A stretch of DNA of 47,885 bases, taken from assembly GCA_947447615.1 (NCBI GenBank), contig CANFJQ010000004.1, positions 1-47,885 on the forward strand. The letters are read 5' to 3'. The stretch comes from Comamonadaceae bacterium. Lineage in GTDB: Bacteria > Pseudomonadota > Gammaproteobacteria > Burkholderiales > Burkholderiaceae_C. Positions 32,605 through 40,984 of the stretch are shown piece by piece (position 1 is the stretch's first letter; each line of letters begins with the position of its first letter). The translations under genes were made by a program, and so were the position numbers. The notes under the pieces are model-generated. The model was not told the origin of the DNA and searched no databases. It worked only from the letters and a program-made list of their open reading frames with translations.

Positions 32605-33537
32605 ATGGTAAAAAACCGTTTAGCAAATACGCAAGCAGATAGTTCCAAGCGGGCTGCATCTGAAACGAATCGGGCTCAATCCGTTTCAAAAATGGCTGCG
32701 CAAGTGCTTAGCGCTGACCCCCGCGCGCGGCATGCAACCGAGACCGGCGCCGCACACCGTAGTCATGTATCCGATGCCGCCAGTGATGCCAGAACCCTGC
32801 GCCCGCTGCAAGTGCTAGACACCTTGGCCCAACAACAAAGCGGCATGAGCCTGTCTGGCTTGGCGGACAAACTGGATTTACCCAAAGCCTCGGTCATGCG
32901 CCTCTTGCAGGCCTTGGAGGGACAGGCCTATGTGATGCGCGAACCCGGCTCCACTGTGTTCACCTTGGGCCCGCGCGCCTTGAGCCTGGGCTTGCGCAGC
33001 TTGCAGGCGGCCTCGGTCGCACATCGCTACCGACCCTTGCTCAGCGCCTTGGTGCAGCGTCTGGGCGAGACCTGCAACTTGACTACCCGCGAAGGCGAGC
33101 AAGTGCTGTATATCGACCGGGTAGAAACCTCCGAACCCTTGCGTATGACTTTGCCGCCAGGCTCGCGGGTGCCGCTGCATTGCACCGCCAGCGGGAAATT
33201 GTTTTTGTCGCAAATGCCGCCTGACCAATGCCTGTCGCTGCTGCAAGGGCTGCACCGTGAACGCAAAACCGCGCATACCCTCACCGACCCTGGCGCACTG
33301 ATGGCAGAAATAGACCGCATACGCAGGCGCGGCATAGGCACGGACAACGAGGAATTTATCAACGGCATGGTGGCTATTGCGGTGCCGGTGCGCAATGCGC
33401 AAGGCCAATGCGTGGCAGCAGTCGCCTGCCACACGCCAACCGCGCGCCTCAGCCTATCTGAGCTGCTGGCGCATGCGCCCATGATAGAGCGCACCGCCAA
33501 GCGGGTATCGGAACTACTGCTGGGCAGTGGCCACTAG
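32605..33537 (+). CDS. IclR-family transcriptional regulator
   Basis: 310 residues from ATG 32605. The front 60 residues have no homology by eye and a later start (32692) is possible. The winged helix is at about residues 68-130 (VLDTLAQQQSGMSLSGLADK, LPKASVMRLLQALEG). The effector domain has GETCNLTTREGEQVLYIDRV, VPLHCTASGKLFLSQM and GIGTDNEEFINGMVAIAVPV, all typical of IclR. It is divergent from the GMC operon and convergent with the second binding protein, so it probably controls both. The intergenic region of 74 bp holds the operators; I saw no convincing palindrome in it. Confidence 0.9.
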   Translation: MVKNRLANTQADSSKRAASETNRAQSVSKMAAQVLSADPRARHATETGAAHRSHVSDAASDARTLRPLQVLDTLAQQQSGMSLSGLADKLDLPKASVMRLLQALEGQAYVMREPGSTVFTLGPRALSLGLRSLQAASVAHRYRPLLSALVQRLGETCNLTTREGEQVLYIDRVETSEPLRMTLPPGSRVPLHCTASGKLFLSQMPPDQCLSLLQGLHRERKTAHTLTDPGALMAEIDRIRRRGIGTDNEEFINGMVAIAVPVRNAQGQCVAAVACHTPTARLSLSELLAHAPMIERTAKRVSELLLGSGH

Positions 33538-33572
33538 GCTTCGGTCAGCACGGCCCTGTATCTGCTCAAGGC

Positions 33573-34901
33573 TTAGAAACCCGTTGGTTGGTAAACCAAT
33601 CCATTAAAGCTGTAAGCGCGCTTCAAATCTCGGCTTTGCGGCCAGACCTGCGGCGATGTCATTGTCAGCATGGTGTCATACGGCGGGTAAGGTAGCTGGC
33701 CCAAGCGACCCGGCCATTTAGCAGAAATCGTAGGGGGAAAGCCGGGAATCTTCCAGCCCAAATTTTCAAAAGTCGCGGTCATGAACTCCGGCGCGAACAC
33801 CTGGCCAAATTCATTGGCCGAGTACGGCTTTTGCAAGCGCTTATTGAGGTACAGCCAATTAGATATTTTGACGTTCTCCATAGCCCAGAAATCGGCGATG
33901 GGAAACAAGTAGGTCGGCTTGTAAAGGTTGTTGTATTCAAGCACTTGTTGCAGCAACAACCGGGTGGACACGTCCTTGAGCTGCGGGTCCTCTTGCATGG
34001 TGCGTACCGTAGGCACAGGATTGAGGCGAATCCACAGCGTAGCCTCCACAACCGCATCGGTAATCGCCTGCACCACGTCCGGCACGTTGTCGATCAATTC
34101 CTTGCGAACGTAAACAGAGCCCTGGTAAATGTTGTAGGGGTAGCTAACATCCACGGAGCGCCCATTTTTCTTTTCTTCCAAAATCATGGAGCAGGTGAAA
34201 TCCCAGGGTACCACCGCATCCACGTCCTGGAGCATTTGGGCTTGCTCGGCCAAGGTCATGTTCTTGACGACTACATCTTTTCCGATTTTCAAGCCATGAA
34301 AATCGACCATGGTCTGGAAATAGAACTCTGCAGACGACCCGGTGGTCAATCCAACCACACAGGGCTCGTGACCCTTGCCGCGCCGTCCGCCAATAAAGTC
34401 TTTGACGGACTTGATAGGGGAGGTCAGGGGCACAATCACATGGTGGCGCAAGTTCGGACACACAATGGAAATGACCTTGAGCGGCACCTGTTTGTCGACC
34501 ATCGAGTTCACCGGAAAATTACCACTGGCGCCGACTTGGATTTTTGCGGCCATAAATTGCTCATTGAGTGCGGGGCCGGATGCGAAGGAAGTGAACTTTT
34601 CTTCAATGCCACGCTTGGTCAGCAGGCCTTGGCGGTCCATGACGGCCATGACGGCGTTTTGCCCTGACCAGGGCGCCTGCCAACCCAGACCTAAAGGCCA
34701 CCAGCCCTTTTCCTTGAGCCAGGCGACAGATTTATCGGATACCCGCTTGTAAGGCATTGGCCATCCCCACTGGGTGTACTGGGTATCTGATCCGGGGGCC
34801 CGGCCATCGCTTTGGGCCTTGTTGGCTGCGAGGGCCTTGCCCGCAATGCCTGCCATAGCGAGTGCGCTGACAAGCGTTCTGCGTTGTTTCGAGTACTGCA
34901 T
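33573..34901 (-). CDS. Orphan ABC substrate-binding protein, paralogue of 29587-30876
   Basis: 442 residues from ATG 34901, with AAGGAGG 8 bp upstream. It has the same signal peptide style (SKQRRTLVSALAMAGIAG) and a nearly identical body. Stretches such as KEKGWWPLGLGWQAPWSGQN, RGIEEKFTSFASGPALNE and PLKVISIVCPNLRHHVIVP occur almost unchanged in both. No permease or ATPase is linked, so it may share the transporter encoded at 27960-29569 or be a sensor. The C-terminal half has changed more, for example at the loop with RRGKGHEPC. It is convergent with the IclR gene and head to head with apaH. Confidence 0.88.
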   Translation of the reverse strand: MQYSKQRRTLVSALAMAGIAGKALAANKAQSDGRAPGSDTQYTQWGWPMPYKRVSDKSVAWLKEKGWWPLGLGWQAPWSGQNAVMAVMDRQGLLTKRGIEEKFTSFASGPALNEQFMAAKIQVGASGNFPVNSMVDKQVPLKVISIVCPNLRHHVIVPLTSPIKSVKDFIGGRRGKGHEPCVVGLTTGSSAEFYFQTMVDFHGLKIGKDVVVKNMTLAEQAQMLQDVDAVVPWDFTCSMILEEKKNGRSVDVSYPYNIYQGSVYVRKELIDNVPDVVQAITDAVVEATLWIRLNPVPTVRTMQEDPQLKDVSTRLLLQQVLEYNNLYKPTYLFPIADFWAMENVKISNWLYLNKRLQKPYSANEFGQVFAPEFMTATFENLGWKIPGFPPTISAKWPGRLGQLPYPPYDTMLTMTSPQVWPQSRDLKRAYSFNGLVYQPTGF

Positions 34902-34924
34902 TATTGGCCTCCTTAAAACTATCA

Positions 34925-34946
34925 ATGTAAATACATTTATATAAAT
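34925..34946. promoter_or_regulatory. AT-rich palindromes upstream of the orphan binding protein
   Basis: ATGTA-AA-TACAT (34925-34936) overlaps the perfect palindrome ATTTATATAAAT (34935-34946), in a 50-bp block with almost no GC. They lie 24-45 bp before the start codon on the minus strand. The block may hold the promoter and an operator. The stretch up to the apaH start at 35127 shows no other gene. Confidence 0.35.
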
Positions 34947-35126
34947 ATTAAATATACATAAATGCAATACTACTCGATTGTGGCCCTGCCATGCAATCCA
35001 CCACGCACGCTCTTTGGTACGGCTTTGTATGCGTTTGGTTCAATACCTATTGAAATGGGGGCCGCGATAATGACCCTGACCGCAGTTCCACCAATCCCTG
35101 GGTCTCCAAATACCCTCCCATCACCC

Positions 35127-35984
35127 ATGGCCCTCTACCTGATCGGCGACATCCAAGGATGCGACAGCGCGCTAGGGCGCCTCTTGACCCATATCGACTT
35201 TTCCCCCAGCCGCGATACGCTGTACGTGCTGGGCGATCTGGTCAACCGGGGGCCGGACTCGGCGGGTGTATTGCGGCGCCTGCGTGCGCTGCAAGGCGCG
35301 GCGCACTGCCTGCTGGGTAACCACGACCTGCATTTGCTAGCGGTAGCGCATGGGCTGCGCAAAGCCCACCGCAAGGACACGCTCGATGGCTTGCTAAAGG
35401 CCCCGGATCGGGACGACTTGCTGCACTGGCTGCGCCACCAATCCATGGCCATGCACTTGCAGCACCACGGCACATCGGTATTGATGGTGCACGCCGGGGT
35501 ATTGCCGGCCTGGACTTGCGCGCAAACCCTGGCTCTGGCCGCTGAGGTACAAACTATGCTGCGCGGCCAGGACTACGCGGATTTTTTAGCAACTATGTAT
35601 AGCAACCTACCGGACCAATGGGACGACGGTCTGCAAGGGAATGACCGGCTGCGCGTGATCGTCAACGCCCTGACGCGCATACGCTTTTGCGATGCGCAGG
35701 GGCGTATGGAATTTGACACCAAGGAAGGCTTGGCCGCTACGCCTGCGGGTTTCACGCCCTGGTTTGATGCACCGGGGCGCCGCACTGCAGGCGATACCGT
35801 GGCCTTTGGGCACTGGTCCACGCTGGGTTGGCTGGGCCGCAGCGATGTGCTGTCCTTAGACAGCGGCTGCGTCTGGGGCGGCTGCCTGAGCGCGCTGCGT
35901 TTGGATGCACCCGACGGTCACGGGCGCCTTCACCATACGCTGTTTCAAGTGCCTTGCCCGCAAGCGCTGGCCCCTAGCCCCTAA
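35127..35984 (+). CDS. apaH: Symmetrical bis(5'-nucleosyl)-tetraphosphatase
   Basis: 285 residues from ATG 35127, chosen because MALYLIGDIQGC is the family start. The frame is open back to 34962, but that part has no homology. Metallophosphatase motifs are GDIQG at 7-11, LGDLVNRGPDS, LLGNHD and later LMVHAGVLPAW. ApaH cuts Ap4A and related dinucleotides into ADP and also removes Np4 caps from RNA. No Shine-Dalgarno site is visible. It runs tail to tail with rhlE. Confidence 0.93.
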   Translation: MALYLIGDIQGCDSALGRLLTHIDFSPSRDTLYVLGDLVNRGPDSAGVLRRLRALQGAAHCLLGNHDLHLLAVAHGLRKAHRKDTLDGLLKAPDRDDLLHWLRHQSMAMHLQHHGTSVLMVHAGVLPAWTCAQTLALAAEVQTMLRGQDYADFLATMYSNLPDQWDDGLQGNDRLRVIVNALTRIRFCDAQGRMEFDTKEGLAATPAGFTPWFDAPGRRTAGDTVAFGHWSTLGWLGRSDVLSLDSGCVWGGCLSALRLDAPDGHGRLHHTLFQVPCPQALAPSP

Positions 35985-35999
35985 GCGACTTGCCAGGCC

Positions 36000-36022
36000 T
36001 TGCGGGCGCAAGCGCCCAGCAA
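36000..36022. terminator. Hairpin between convergent apaH and rhlE
   Basis: TTGC-GGGCGC-AA-GCGCCC-A-GCAA forms a long stem with one bulge, immediately before the rhlE stop and 15 bp after the apaH stop. It could serve both genes. There is no T tract on either side, so it is a weak or Rho-assisted terminator. Confidence 0.4.
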
Positions 36023-37597
36023 CTAAGACGACGTTTCTTCCGCCGACTTGAACAAAAAGGCCACGCGCCGCTTGGGCTTGATATTCGCCGAGATGCTGCG
36101 CCCACCGGTGCGCGGCGCGGCTTCCCAGGAAGGCTTGGCTTCGGCTGCCACGCTGGGCTCATAAGGCTGGTCAAAAAACGGGTCTTTGGGCGGTGCGGGC
36201 GGGCGGGTGTAGTCGCGCCGGGGGGCGCGCTCGTCGCGGGCAGGACGGGCGTACTGGCCTTCGTGGGCAATATCGCGCAAACCGCCGCGCTCGGTGCTGC
36301 GCGGGGCGCGGCGCGAATCGTCACGCGCCTCGTCCTGGTACATGCGACGGCCGTCGTTGATACGGCCTTGGCCCGCAGCGGGACCATCCTCTTCAAACTC
36401 GATGGCTTCGAGCTCAATCTTGGTCTTGATCAGTTTTTCGATGTCCGCCACCAGGCGCGCGTCATTTTTACCGCCGACAAAACTCACCGCTAGGCCGGAT
36501 GCTCCGGCGCGTCCAGTGCGGCCAATGCGGTGCACATAGTCTTCGGCGTTAAAGGGCACGTCAAAGTTAAACACGGCGGGCACGTCTTTGATGTCCAGAC
36601 CACGCGCGGCTACGTCGGTGCAGACCAATAAATCGACCTCGCCGCTTTTGAACGCTTCCAGCGCTTTGAGGCGCTCGTCTTGGCTTTTGTCGCCGTGCAA
36701 GGCGGTTGTTTTCAGGCCCTCGCGCTCCAGCGAACGCGCCAGGCGAGCGCAGCCCAGTTTGCTATTGACAAACACAAAGGCTTGTTTGAGCTGGTGCTTG
36801 CGAATGACATGGTGCAGGGCGCGCCGCTTGTCGTCTTCGCCCACGCTGTAAAAGTGTTGCTCCACCGTAGAAGCGGTGGCATTGGAGCGCGCCACTTCGA
36901 TGGTGATGGGGTTTTGTAAATAGCTGCTGGCCAGACGCTTGATTTCAGGCGAGAAAGTGGCCGAAAACAGCAAGGTGGTGCGCTGCTTGGGCAGGTAACT
37001 GAGGATGCGCTGCAAATCGGGCAAAAAGCCGATGTCCAGCATGCGGTCGGCTTCGTCTAGCACCACGTATTCGACCTGGTTGAGCACCGCGTTTTTGGCC
37101 TCGATGTGGTCTAGCAAACGGCCTGGCGTGGCAACCAGCACCTCTACGCCTTTTTTCAGCTCCAAGGTTTGCGGCTTCATGTCCATTCCGCCAAAGACGA
37201 CGGCGCTGCGCAACTGGGTGTATTTGGCGTAGAGCTTGACTTGCTGGGCTACCTGGTCGGCCAGCTCGCGCGTGGGCAAGAGCACCAGGGCGCGCACGGG
37301 GTGGCGGGCCGGGGACGTAGAGGCGTTTTCGTGCTTGAGCAGGCGGTGCAGCAGGGGCAGCGAGAAGGCGGCTGTTTTGCCGGTGCCAGTCTGGGCGGCG
37401 CCCATCACGTCTTGGCCGGTCATCACCACGGGGATGGCCTGGGCCTGGATGGGCGTCATGGATTCGTAACCCATTTCGGCCACCGCACGGGCCAAGGGAG
37501 GGGCCAATTGCAGCTGGGCAAAGGCCATGACAGGGGTGTCTGTCGTTAAGGAATCTGGGGAATTAGAGGCTGCGGTGTCAGGGGTCTGTTCGGGCAT
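36023..37597 (-). CDS. rhlE: DEAD-box ATP-dependent RNA helicase, RhlE type
   Basis: 524 residues from ATG 37597; a TTG at 37606 would add three. The Q motif is FAQLQLAPPLARAVAEMGY, motif I AQTGTGKT, motif II DEAD, motif III SAT, and motif VI HRIGRTGRAG. The C-terminal 130 residues are a disordered tail rich in Arg, Asp and Pro (for example RRAPRSTERGG), ending in KRRVAFLFKS. Such tails bind RNA or RNase E. RhlE acts in ribosome assembly and mRNA decay. The promoter side is the 98-bp gap to dcd. Confidence 0.93.
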   Translation of the reverse strand: MPEQTPDTAASNSPDSLTTDTPVMAFAQLQLAPPLARAVAEMGYESMTPIQAQAIPVVMTGQDVMGAAQTGTGKTAAFSLPLLHRLLKHENASTSPARHPVRALVLLPTRELADQVAQQVKLYAKYTQLRSAVVFGGMDMKPQTLELKKGVEVLVATPGRLLDHIEAKNAVLNQVEYVVLDEADRMLDIGFLPDLQRILSYLPKQRTTLLFSATFSPEIKRLASSYLQNPITIEVARSNATASTVEQHFYSVGEDDKRRALHHVIRKHQLKQAFVFVNSKLGCARLARSLEREGLKTTALHGDKSQDERLKALEAFKSGEVDLLVCTDVAARGLDIKDVPAVFNFDVPFNAEDYVHRIGRTGRAGASGLAVSFVGGKNDARLVADIEKLIKTKIELEAIEFEEDGPAAGQGRINDGRRMYQDEARDDSRRAPRSTERGGLRDIAHEGQYARPARDERAPRRDYTRPPAPPKDPFFDQPYEPSVAAEAKPSWEAAPRTGGRSISANIKPKRRVAFLFKSAEETSS

Positions 37598-37648
37598 GCA
37601 TAGCAAAAGTAGTGGCTATCCATCCGATAGCAGGTTGCCCCAGGAACC

Positions 37649-37661
37649 GGGGTCGCACCCC
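37649..37661 (-). terminator. Small GC hairpin downstream of dcd
   Basis: GGGGT-CGC-ACCCC, 5-bp stem and 3-nt loop, within the 98-bp gap between dcd and rhlE (same strand). There is no T tract. It could end the dcd transcript or be in the rhlE leader. Low confidence. Confidence 0.2.
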
Positions 37662-37695
37662 TGATTATCCCCGATACGGCGCAAATGCGGCTTTT

Positions 37696-38262
37696 TCAGG
37701 CTTTGGGCAGGGTAACGCCCACTTGGCCCTGGTATTTGCCGCCCCGGTCTTTGTAGCTGGTTTCGCAGACCTCGTCGCTTTCAAAGAACAGCACCTGGGC
37801 GCAGCCCTCGCCGGCGTAAATCTTGGCAGGCAGCGGCGTGGTATTGGAAAACTCCAGGGTGACATAGCCTTCCCACTCGGGCTCGAAGGGAGTGACGTTG
37901 ACGATGATGCCGCAGCGCGCGTAGGTGGATTTGCCCAGGCAAATGGTGAGCACGTTGCGCGGAATGCGGAAATATTCCAGGGTGCGGGCCAGCGCAAAGC
38001 TGTTGGGCGGGATGATGCAGACATCGTCATGGAAATCGACAAAGCTTTTTTCGTCGAAGTTTTTCGGGTCTACCACGGTGCTGTGGATATTGGTGAACAC
38101 CTTGAACTCGGGCGCGCAACGGATGTCGTAGCCGTAGCTGCTGGTACCGTAAGAGATGATTTTCTTGCCTTCCAGCTCCCGCACCTGGCGTGGCTCAAAG
38201 GGCTCGATCATGCCGGTGGTCTCGGCCATGCGGCGTATCCATTTGTCGCTTTTAATGCTCAT
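37696..38262 (-). CDS. dcd: dCTP deaminase
   Basis: 188 residues, the usual length. It deaminates dCTP to dUTP for dTMP synthesis. The family sequence is almost textbook: [13 protein letters not shown] at the start, [29 protein letters not shown] with the active Glu nearby ([14 protein letters not shown]), and the C-terminal [11 protein letters not shown] lid that closes over the nucleotide. It lies 61 bp downstream of guaD on the same strand. Confidence 0.97.
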   Translation of the reverse strand: MSIKSDKWIRRMAETTGMIEPFEPRQVRELEGKKIISYGTSSYGYDIRCAPEFKVFTNIHSTVVDPKNFDEKSFVDFHDDVCIIPPNSFALARTLEYFRIPRNVLTICLGKSTYARCGIIVNVTPFEPEWEGYVTLEFSNTTPLPAKIYAGEGCAQVLFFESDEVCETSYKDRGGKYQGQVGVTLPKA

Positions 38263-38323
38263 ACGAAGGTGCTTTCAATTCTTCGGGCTATTGTAGGTAG
38301 GCCATCCGGGCGGCTTTGCCGGC

Positions 38324-39679
38324 TTAAAAGCGCCCGGCGGCTTGCCATAGTCCGGCGCGTTCGGCCACAGTGCAAGCGAGCACCGTGCGCTCGATCAGCC
38401 GGTCGTCGCCCAGTACGATGAGCGAGAACAACAACTCGTCCAAGGTGTTGGCCAGCTGGGTTTTGCGCGCCAGCAAAGGCGTCGCTTTGGGCTGCAGCAC
38501 CACAAAATCCGCCTCGCAGCCGGGCAGCAAATTGCCCACCACCCCTTGCAAACCCATGGCGCGGGCCGCGCCCGCCGTGTGCTGCCACCACAAATGCTGG
38601 GGCGAGAGCGACAAACCAGCTTTGGAGCGCCCTTCGCGGCCCACGTAATAGGCCGCCAGCATGGTTTGAAACGGGCTAAAACTCGTGCCGCCGCCCACAT
38701 CGCTGGCCAGGCCGTAGGCAAAACCGGCTGCGTCGGCACCGGCGTAATCAAAATAGCCGCTGGCTAAAAACAAGTTGCTCGTCGGGCAGACCGCCGCCGC
38801 CGCGCCGCTGCTGCGCATCAGCGCCCTGTCGGCCGCGTCAAAGTGGATGCAATGGGCATAGACCGCGCGCTCGCGCAGCAGGCCAAAATCTGCATAGGTG
38901 GCGAGATAGCTGCTGGAGTTTGGAAACAACTCGCGCGCCCAGGCAATTTCGTCCTGGTTTTCGGCCACATGGCTTTGAATCCACACGTCCGGGTAGCGGG
39001 CGGCCAGCTCGCCCGCGCCCTGCAGCTGCGCGTCGGTGGAAGTGGGCGCAAAGCGCGGCGTGATGGCATAGCCCAGGCGGTCTTTGCCATGCCACTGCTG
39101 TATCAGTTCTTCCGACTCCCACAAGCTGTGCTCCACCGCGTCGCGCCCCACGCCGGGTTGGTTGAGCAAGGCCGCTGGGGCGTGCCGGTCCATCAGACAC
39201 AGGCCGGTAACCAGGCGCATGCCGCGCCGCTCTGCCTCGGCAAACAAGGCGCTCACCGAGCTGCTGTGCGTGGTAGCAAAAGCCAGCGCGGTGCTTACGC
39301 CATTGCGCAGCAACTCATCGACAAAAAACGTGGCCGCCTCGGCGCAATAAGCCGGGTCGGCAAAGCGCTGCTCTTCGGGGAAGGTGTAGTTTTCCAGCCA
39401 GGGCAACAAGCCGTCCGCCGGTGAACCAATCACATTGATTTGCGGGAAATGCACATGCATATCGACAAAGCCCGGTGCGATGATGCGGCCAGGCAAATGC
39501 TCTACCGGCAAGCGGCAGTTCAGTGCCGACAAGGTGCGCCAATCGCCGATGGCTTGCACCACTTCGCGCCCCTGGGCATCGGGCGCCACCACCAGCAAAC
39601 CGTCTTCCTCCCACTGCGCAACAGGCAGCGCCGGATCGGGAAACCACAAAAGGCTGGCCCGGTAGCCACGCGCGCTCAT
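38324..39679 (-). CDS. guaD: Guanine deaminase
   Basis: 451 residues. It hydrolyses guanine to xanthine with one zinc. The amidohydrolase metal motif is in IIAPGFVDMHVHFPQ, followed by the GuaD-specific GSPADGLLPWLENYTFPEE. Further ligands are in QSHVAEN, AHCIHFD and LASDVGGGTSFSPF. The ATG at 39679 overlaps the stop of the QueD-like gene, so translation is coupled. Placement with 7-deazaguanine genes is unusual in function, though both deal with guanine-like bases. Confidence 0.93.
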   Translation of the reverse strand: MSARGYRASLLWFPDPALPVAQWEEDGLLVVAPDAQGREVVQAIGDWRTLSALNCRLPVEHLPGRIIAPGFVDMHVHFPQINVIGSPADGLLPWLENYTFPEEQRFADPAYCAEAATFFVDELLRNGVSTALAFATTHSSSVSALFAEAERRGMRLVTGLCLMDRHAPAALLNQPGVGRDAVEHSLWESEELIQQWHGKDRLGYAITPRFAPTSTDAQLQGAGELAARYPDVWIQSHVAENQDEIAWARELFPNSSSYLATYADFGLLRERAVYAHCIHFDAADRALMRSSGAAAAVCPTSNLFLASGYFDYAGADAAGFAYGLASDVGGGTSFSPFQTMLAAYYVGREGRSKAGLSLSPQHLWWQHTAGAARAMGLQGVVGNLLPGCEADFVVLQPKATPLLARKTQLANTLDELLFSLIVLGDDRLIERTVLACTVAERAGLWQAAGRF

Positions 39680-40059
39680 GTGCGCTCCAGGGTGCAGCTA
39701 TCGCCCAGTGCGTCGCGCCAGACGCGCACCCGCGCCAGCCCCACAAAGTCCACCGCCAGCGCTTGCCAGATAAAGGCACACAGGTTTTCCAAGGTAGCAG
39801 GCCCCAGACCCGGCACTTCGTCCAGCAGCCGGTGGTCGAGTTGCGGGCGCAAAGCGTCAATGCGCTGGCGCACCCGGCCCAGGTCCACCACCATGCCGGT
39901 TTGTGCATCCGGCCTGCCCGCGATGCTGACTTCAGCGTAATAGGTGTGGCCATGCACGCGCAAGCTGCCTTCGGTCTCTATGTCGCGGCGCAAGGTGTGC
40001 GCGGCGTCGAAAAAAAACTTTTGGCTGATGCAAAAGTCTTGCGGGACGGTCTGGGACAT
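39676..40059 (-). CDS. QueD-like 6-pyruvoyl-tetrahydropterin/6-carboxytetrahydropterin synthase
   Basis: 127 residues from ATG 40059; the frame opens further upstream but MSQTVPQDFCISQKFFFDAA looks like the true start. The zinc His are in FDAAHTL and RVHGHTYYAEV, and VVDLGRVRQRI and LDHRLLDEVPG follow as in QueD. In E. coli QueD a catalytic Cys precedes the LHGH motif (KCGRLHGH); here the same place reads EGSLRVHGH with no Cys. The likely role is CPH4 synthesis from GTP-derived H2NTP for queuosine, since queE is adjacent (48 bp). An altered reaction is possible. Confidence 0.8.
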   Translation of the reverse strand: MSQTVPQDFCISQKFFFDAAHTLRRDIETEGSLRVHGHTYYAEVSIAGRPDAQTGMVVDLGRVRQRIDALRPQLDHRLLDEVPGLGPATLENLCAFIWQALAVDFVGLARVRVWRDALGDSCTLERT

Positions 40060-40107
40060 GGACGAACTTTCTTCAGGGGGAGGGGCGCACTGCGCGGCCA
40101 AGGGCGC

Positions 40108-40752
40108 TTAGCGAATGCCGCTTACTTTGTGGGTTTGCATGCTGAGCTTCCAGACCGGCTGCTGCAAGCACAGGTCTATGCAAATTTCGGTATTGCGCTT
40201 TTGGAGTACATCGTCTAGCGGCTGCAAGCGGTGGTGGCTAAAAGGCAGGCTTTGCATGGCTTGCATATCGGCCACCGTGAAGCCAGACTGCGGCCACACC
40301 AGCTTGAGCTCATGCCCCTGGCGCTGCACCCACGGCGCACCGGCTTTGGGGCTGACGCAGAGCCAGTCGATGCCCTCGGGCGCGGCGATGCTGCCATTGG
40401 TTTCCACGGCGATTTCAAAGCCCTGGGCGTGCAAGGCGTCAATCAGTGCGGTATCGACCTGTAACAAAGGTTCGCCACCCGTCAGCACCACAAAGCGCTG
40501 CGCGGCAAAGCCTTCAGGCCACAGGGCTGCGATTTGTGCGGCAAGGGCCACCGCGCCGTCGTAGCGGCCACCCAAAGTGCCGTCGGTGCCGACAAAGTCG
40601 GTATCGCAAAAGCGGCAAACGGCGCTGGCGCGGTCTTGCTCGCGGCCCGACCATAAATTGCATCCCGCAAAGCGGCAAAACACCGCAGGCCTACCAGCCT
40701 GCGCGCCCTCGCCCTGCAGGGTGTAAAAAATTTCTTTGACCTGGTAGCTCAT
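40108..40752 (-). CDS. queE: 7-carboxy-7-deazaguanine synthase
   Basis: 214 residues from ATG 40752; seven extra residues from a TTG at 40773 are possible. It is a radical SAM enzyme converting CPH4 to CDG in the queuosine/archaeosine pathway. The 4Fe-4S cluster Cys are arranged as CX14CX2C (CNLWSGREQDRASAVCRFC), the form described for Burkholderia-type QueE. FYTLQGEGAQAGRPAVFCRF at the start and VVLTGGEPLLQ with ETNGSIAAPEG complete the family pattern. It is first in the unit queE, queD-like, guaD. Confidence 0.94.
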   Translation of the reverse strand: MSYQVKEIFYTLQGEGAQAGRPAVFCRFAGCNLWSGREQDRASAVCRFCDTDFVGTDGTLGGRYDGAVALAAQIAALWPEGFAAQRFVVLTGGEPLLQVDTALIDALHAQGFEIAVETNGSIAAPEGIDWLCVSPKAGAPWVQRQGHELKLVWPQSGFTVADMQAMQSLPFSHHRLQPLDDVLQKRNTEICIDLCLQQPVWKLSMQTHKVSGIR

Positions 40753-40984
40753 ACGGCCTGCGGTGCTGCGCAATAGCTAGAAAGCGTGCGGGCGGGCCAG
40801 GTGTCGCGGACCGCGGGCGCACGGGCGCAAACGATCGCAGCGAGGTTTTTATACATGGTAGTCCTCTACATGGCCCGGGCTTACAAGAAGAACATCCCCG
40901 CCGGACCCGGGGACGAAAGCCCACAATTTTACAATCGGGTCTTTATGGTGCGGGCGCACACCGCGCTTGCGTCCTGTGCCCAAC
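40753..40984. promoter_or_regulatory. 232-bp divergent intergenic region (queE / desaturase)
   Basis: No gene found. An imperfect inverted repeat, CATGGTAG (40854-40861) and CTACATG (40866-40872), lies beside TATAAA-like sequence on the minus strand, which may be the -10 of the queE unit. TACAAT at 40930-40935 could be a -10 for the desaturase. No preQ1-type riboswitch pattern was seen. Confidence 0.25.

Noticed and set aside
37618-37690. tRNA-like stretch with GGGGTCGCACCCC
   Set aside because: No acceptor, D or anticodon arms; the T-loop consensus is absent.
40753-40984. Possible preQ1 riboswitch before queE
   Set aside because: Read on the minus strand, no preQ1-I or preQ1-II aptamer pattern was found, only a weak inverted repeat.
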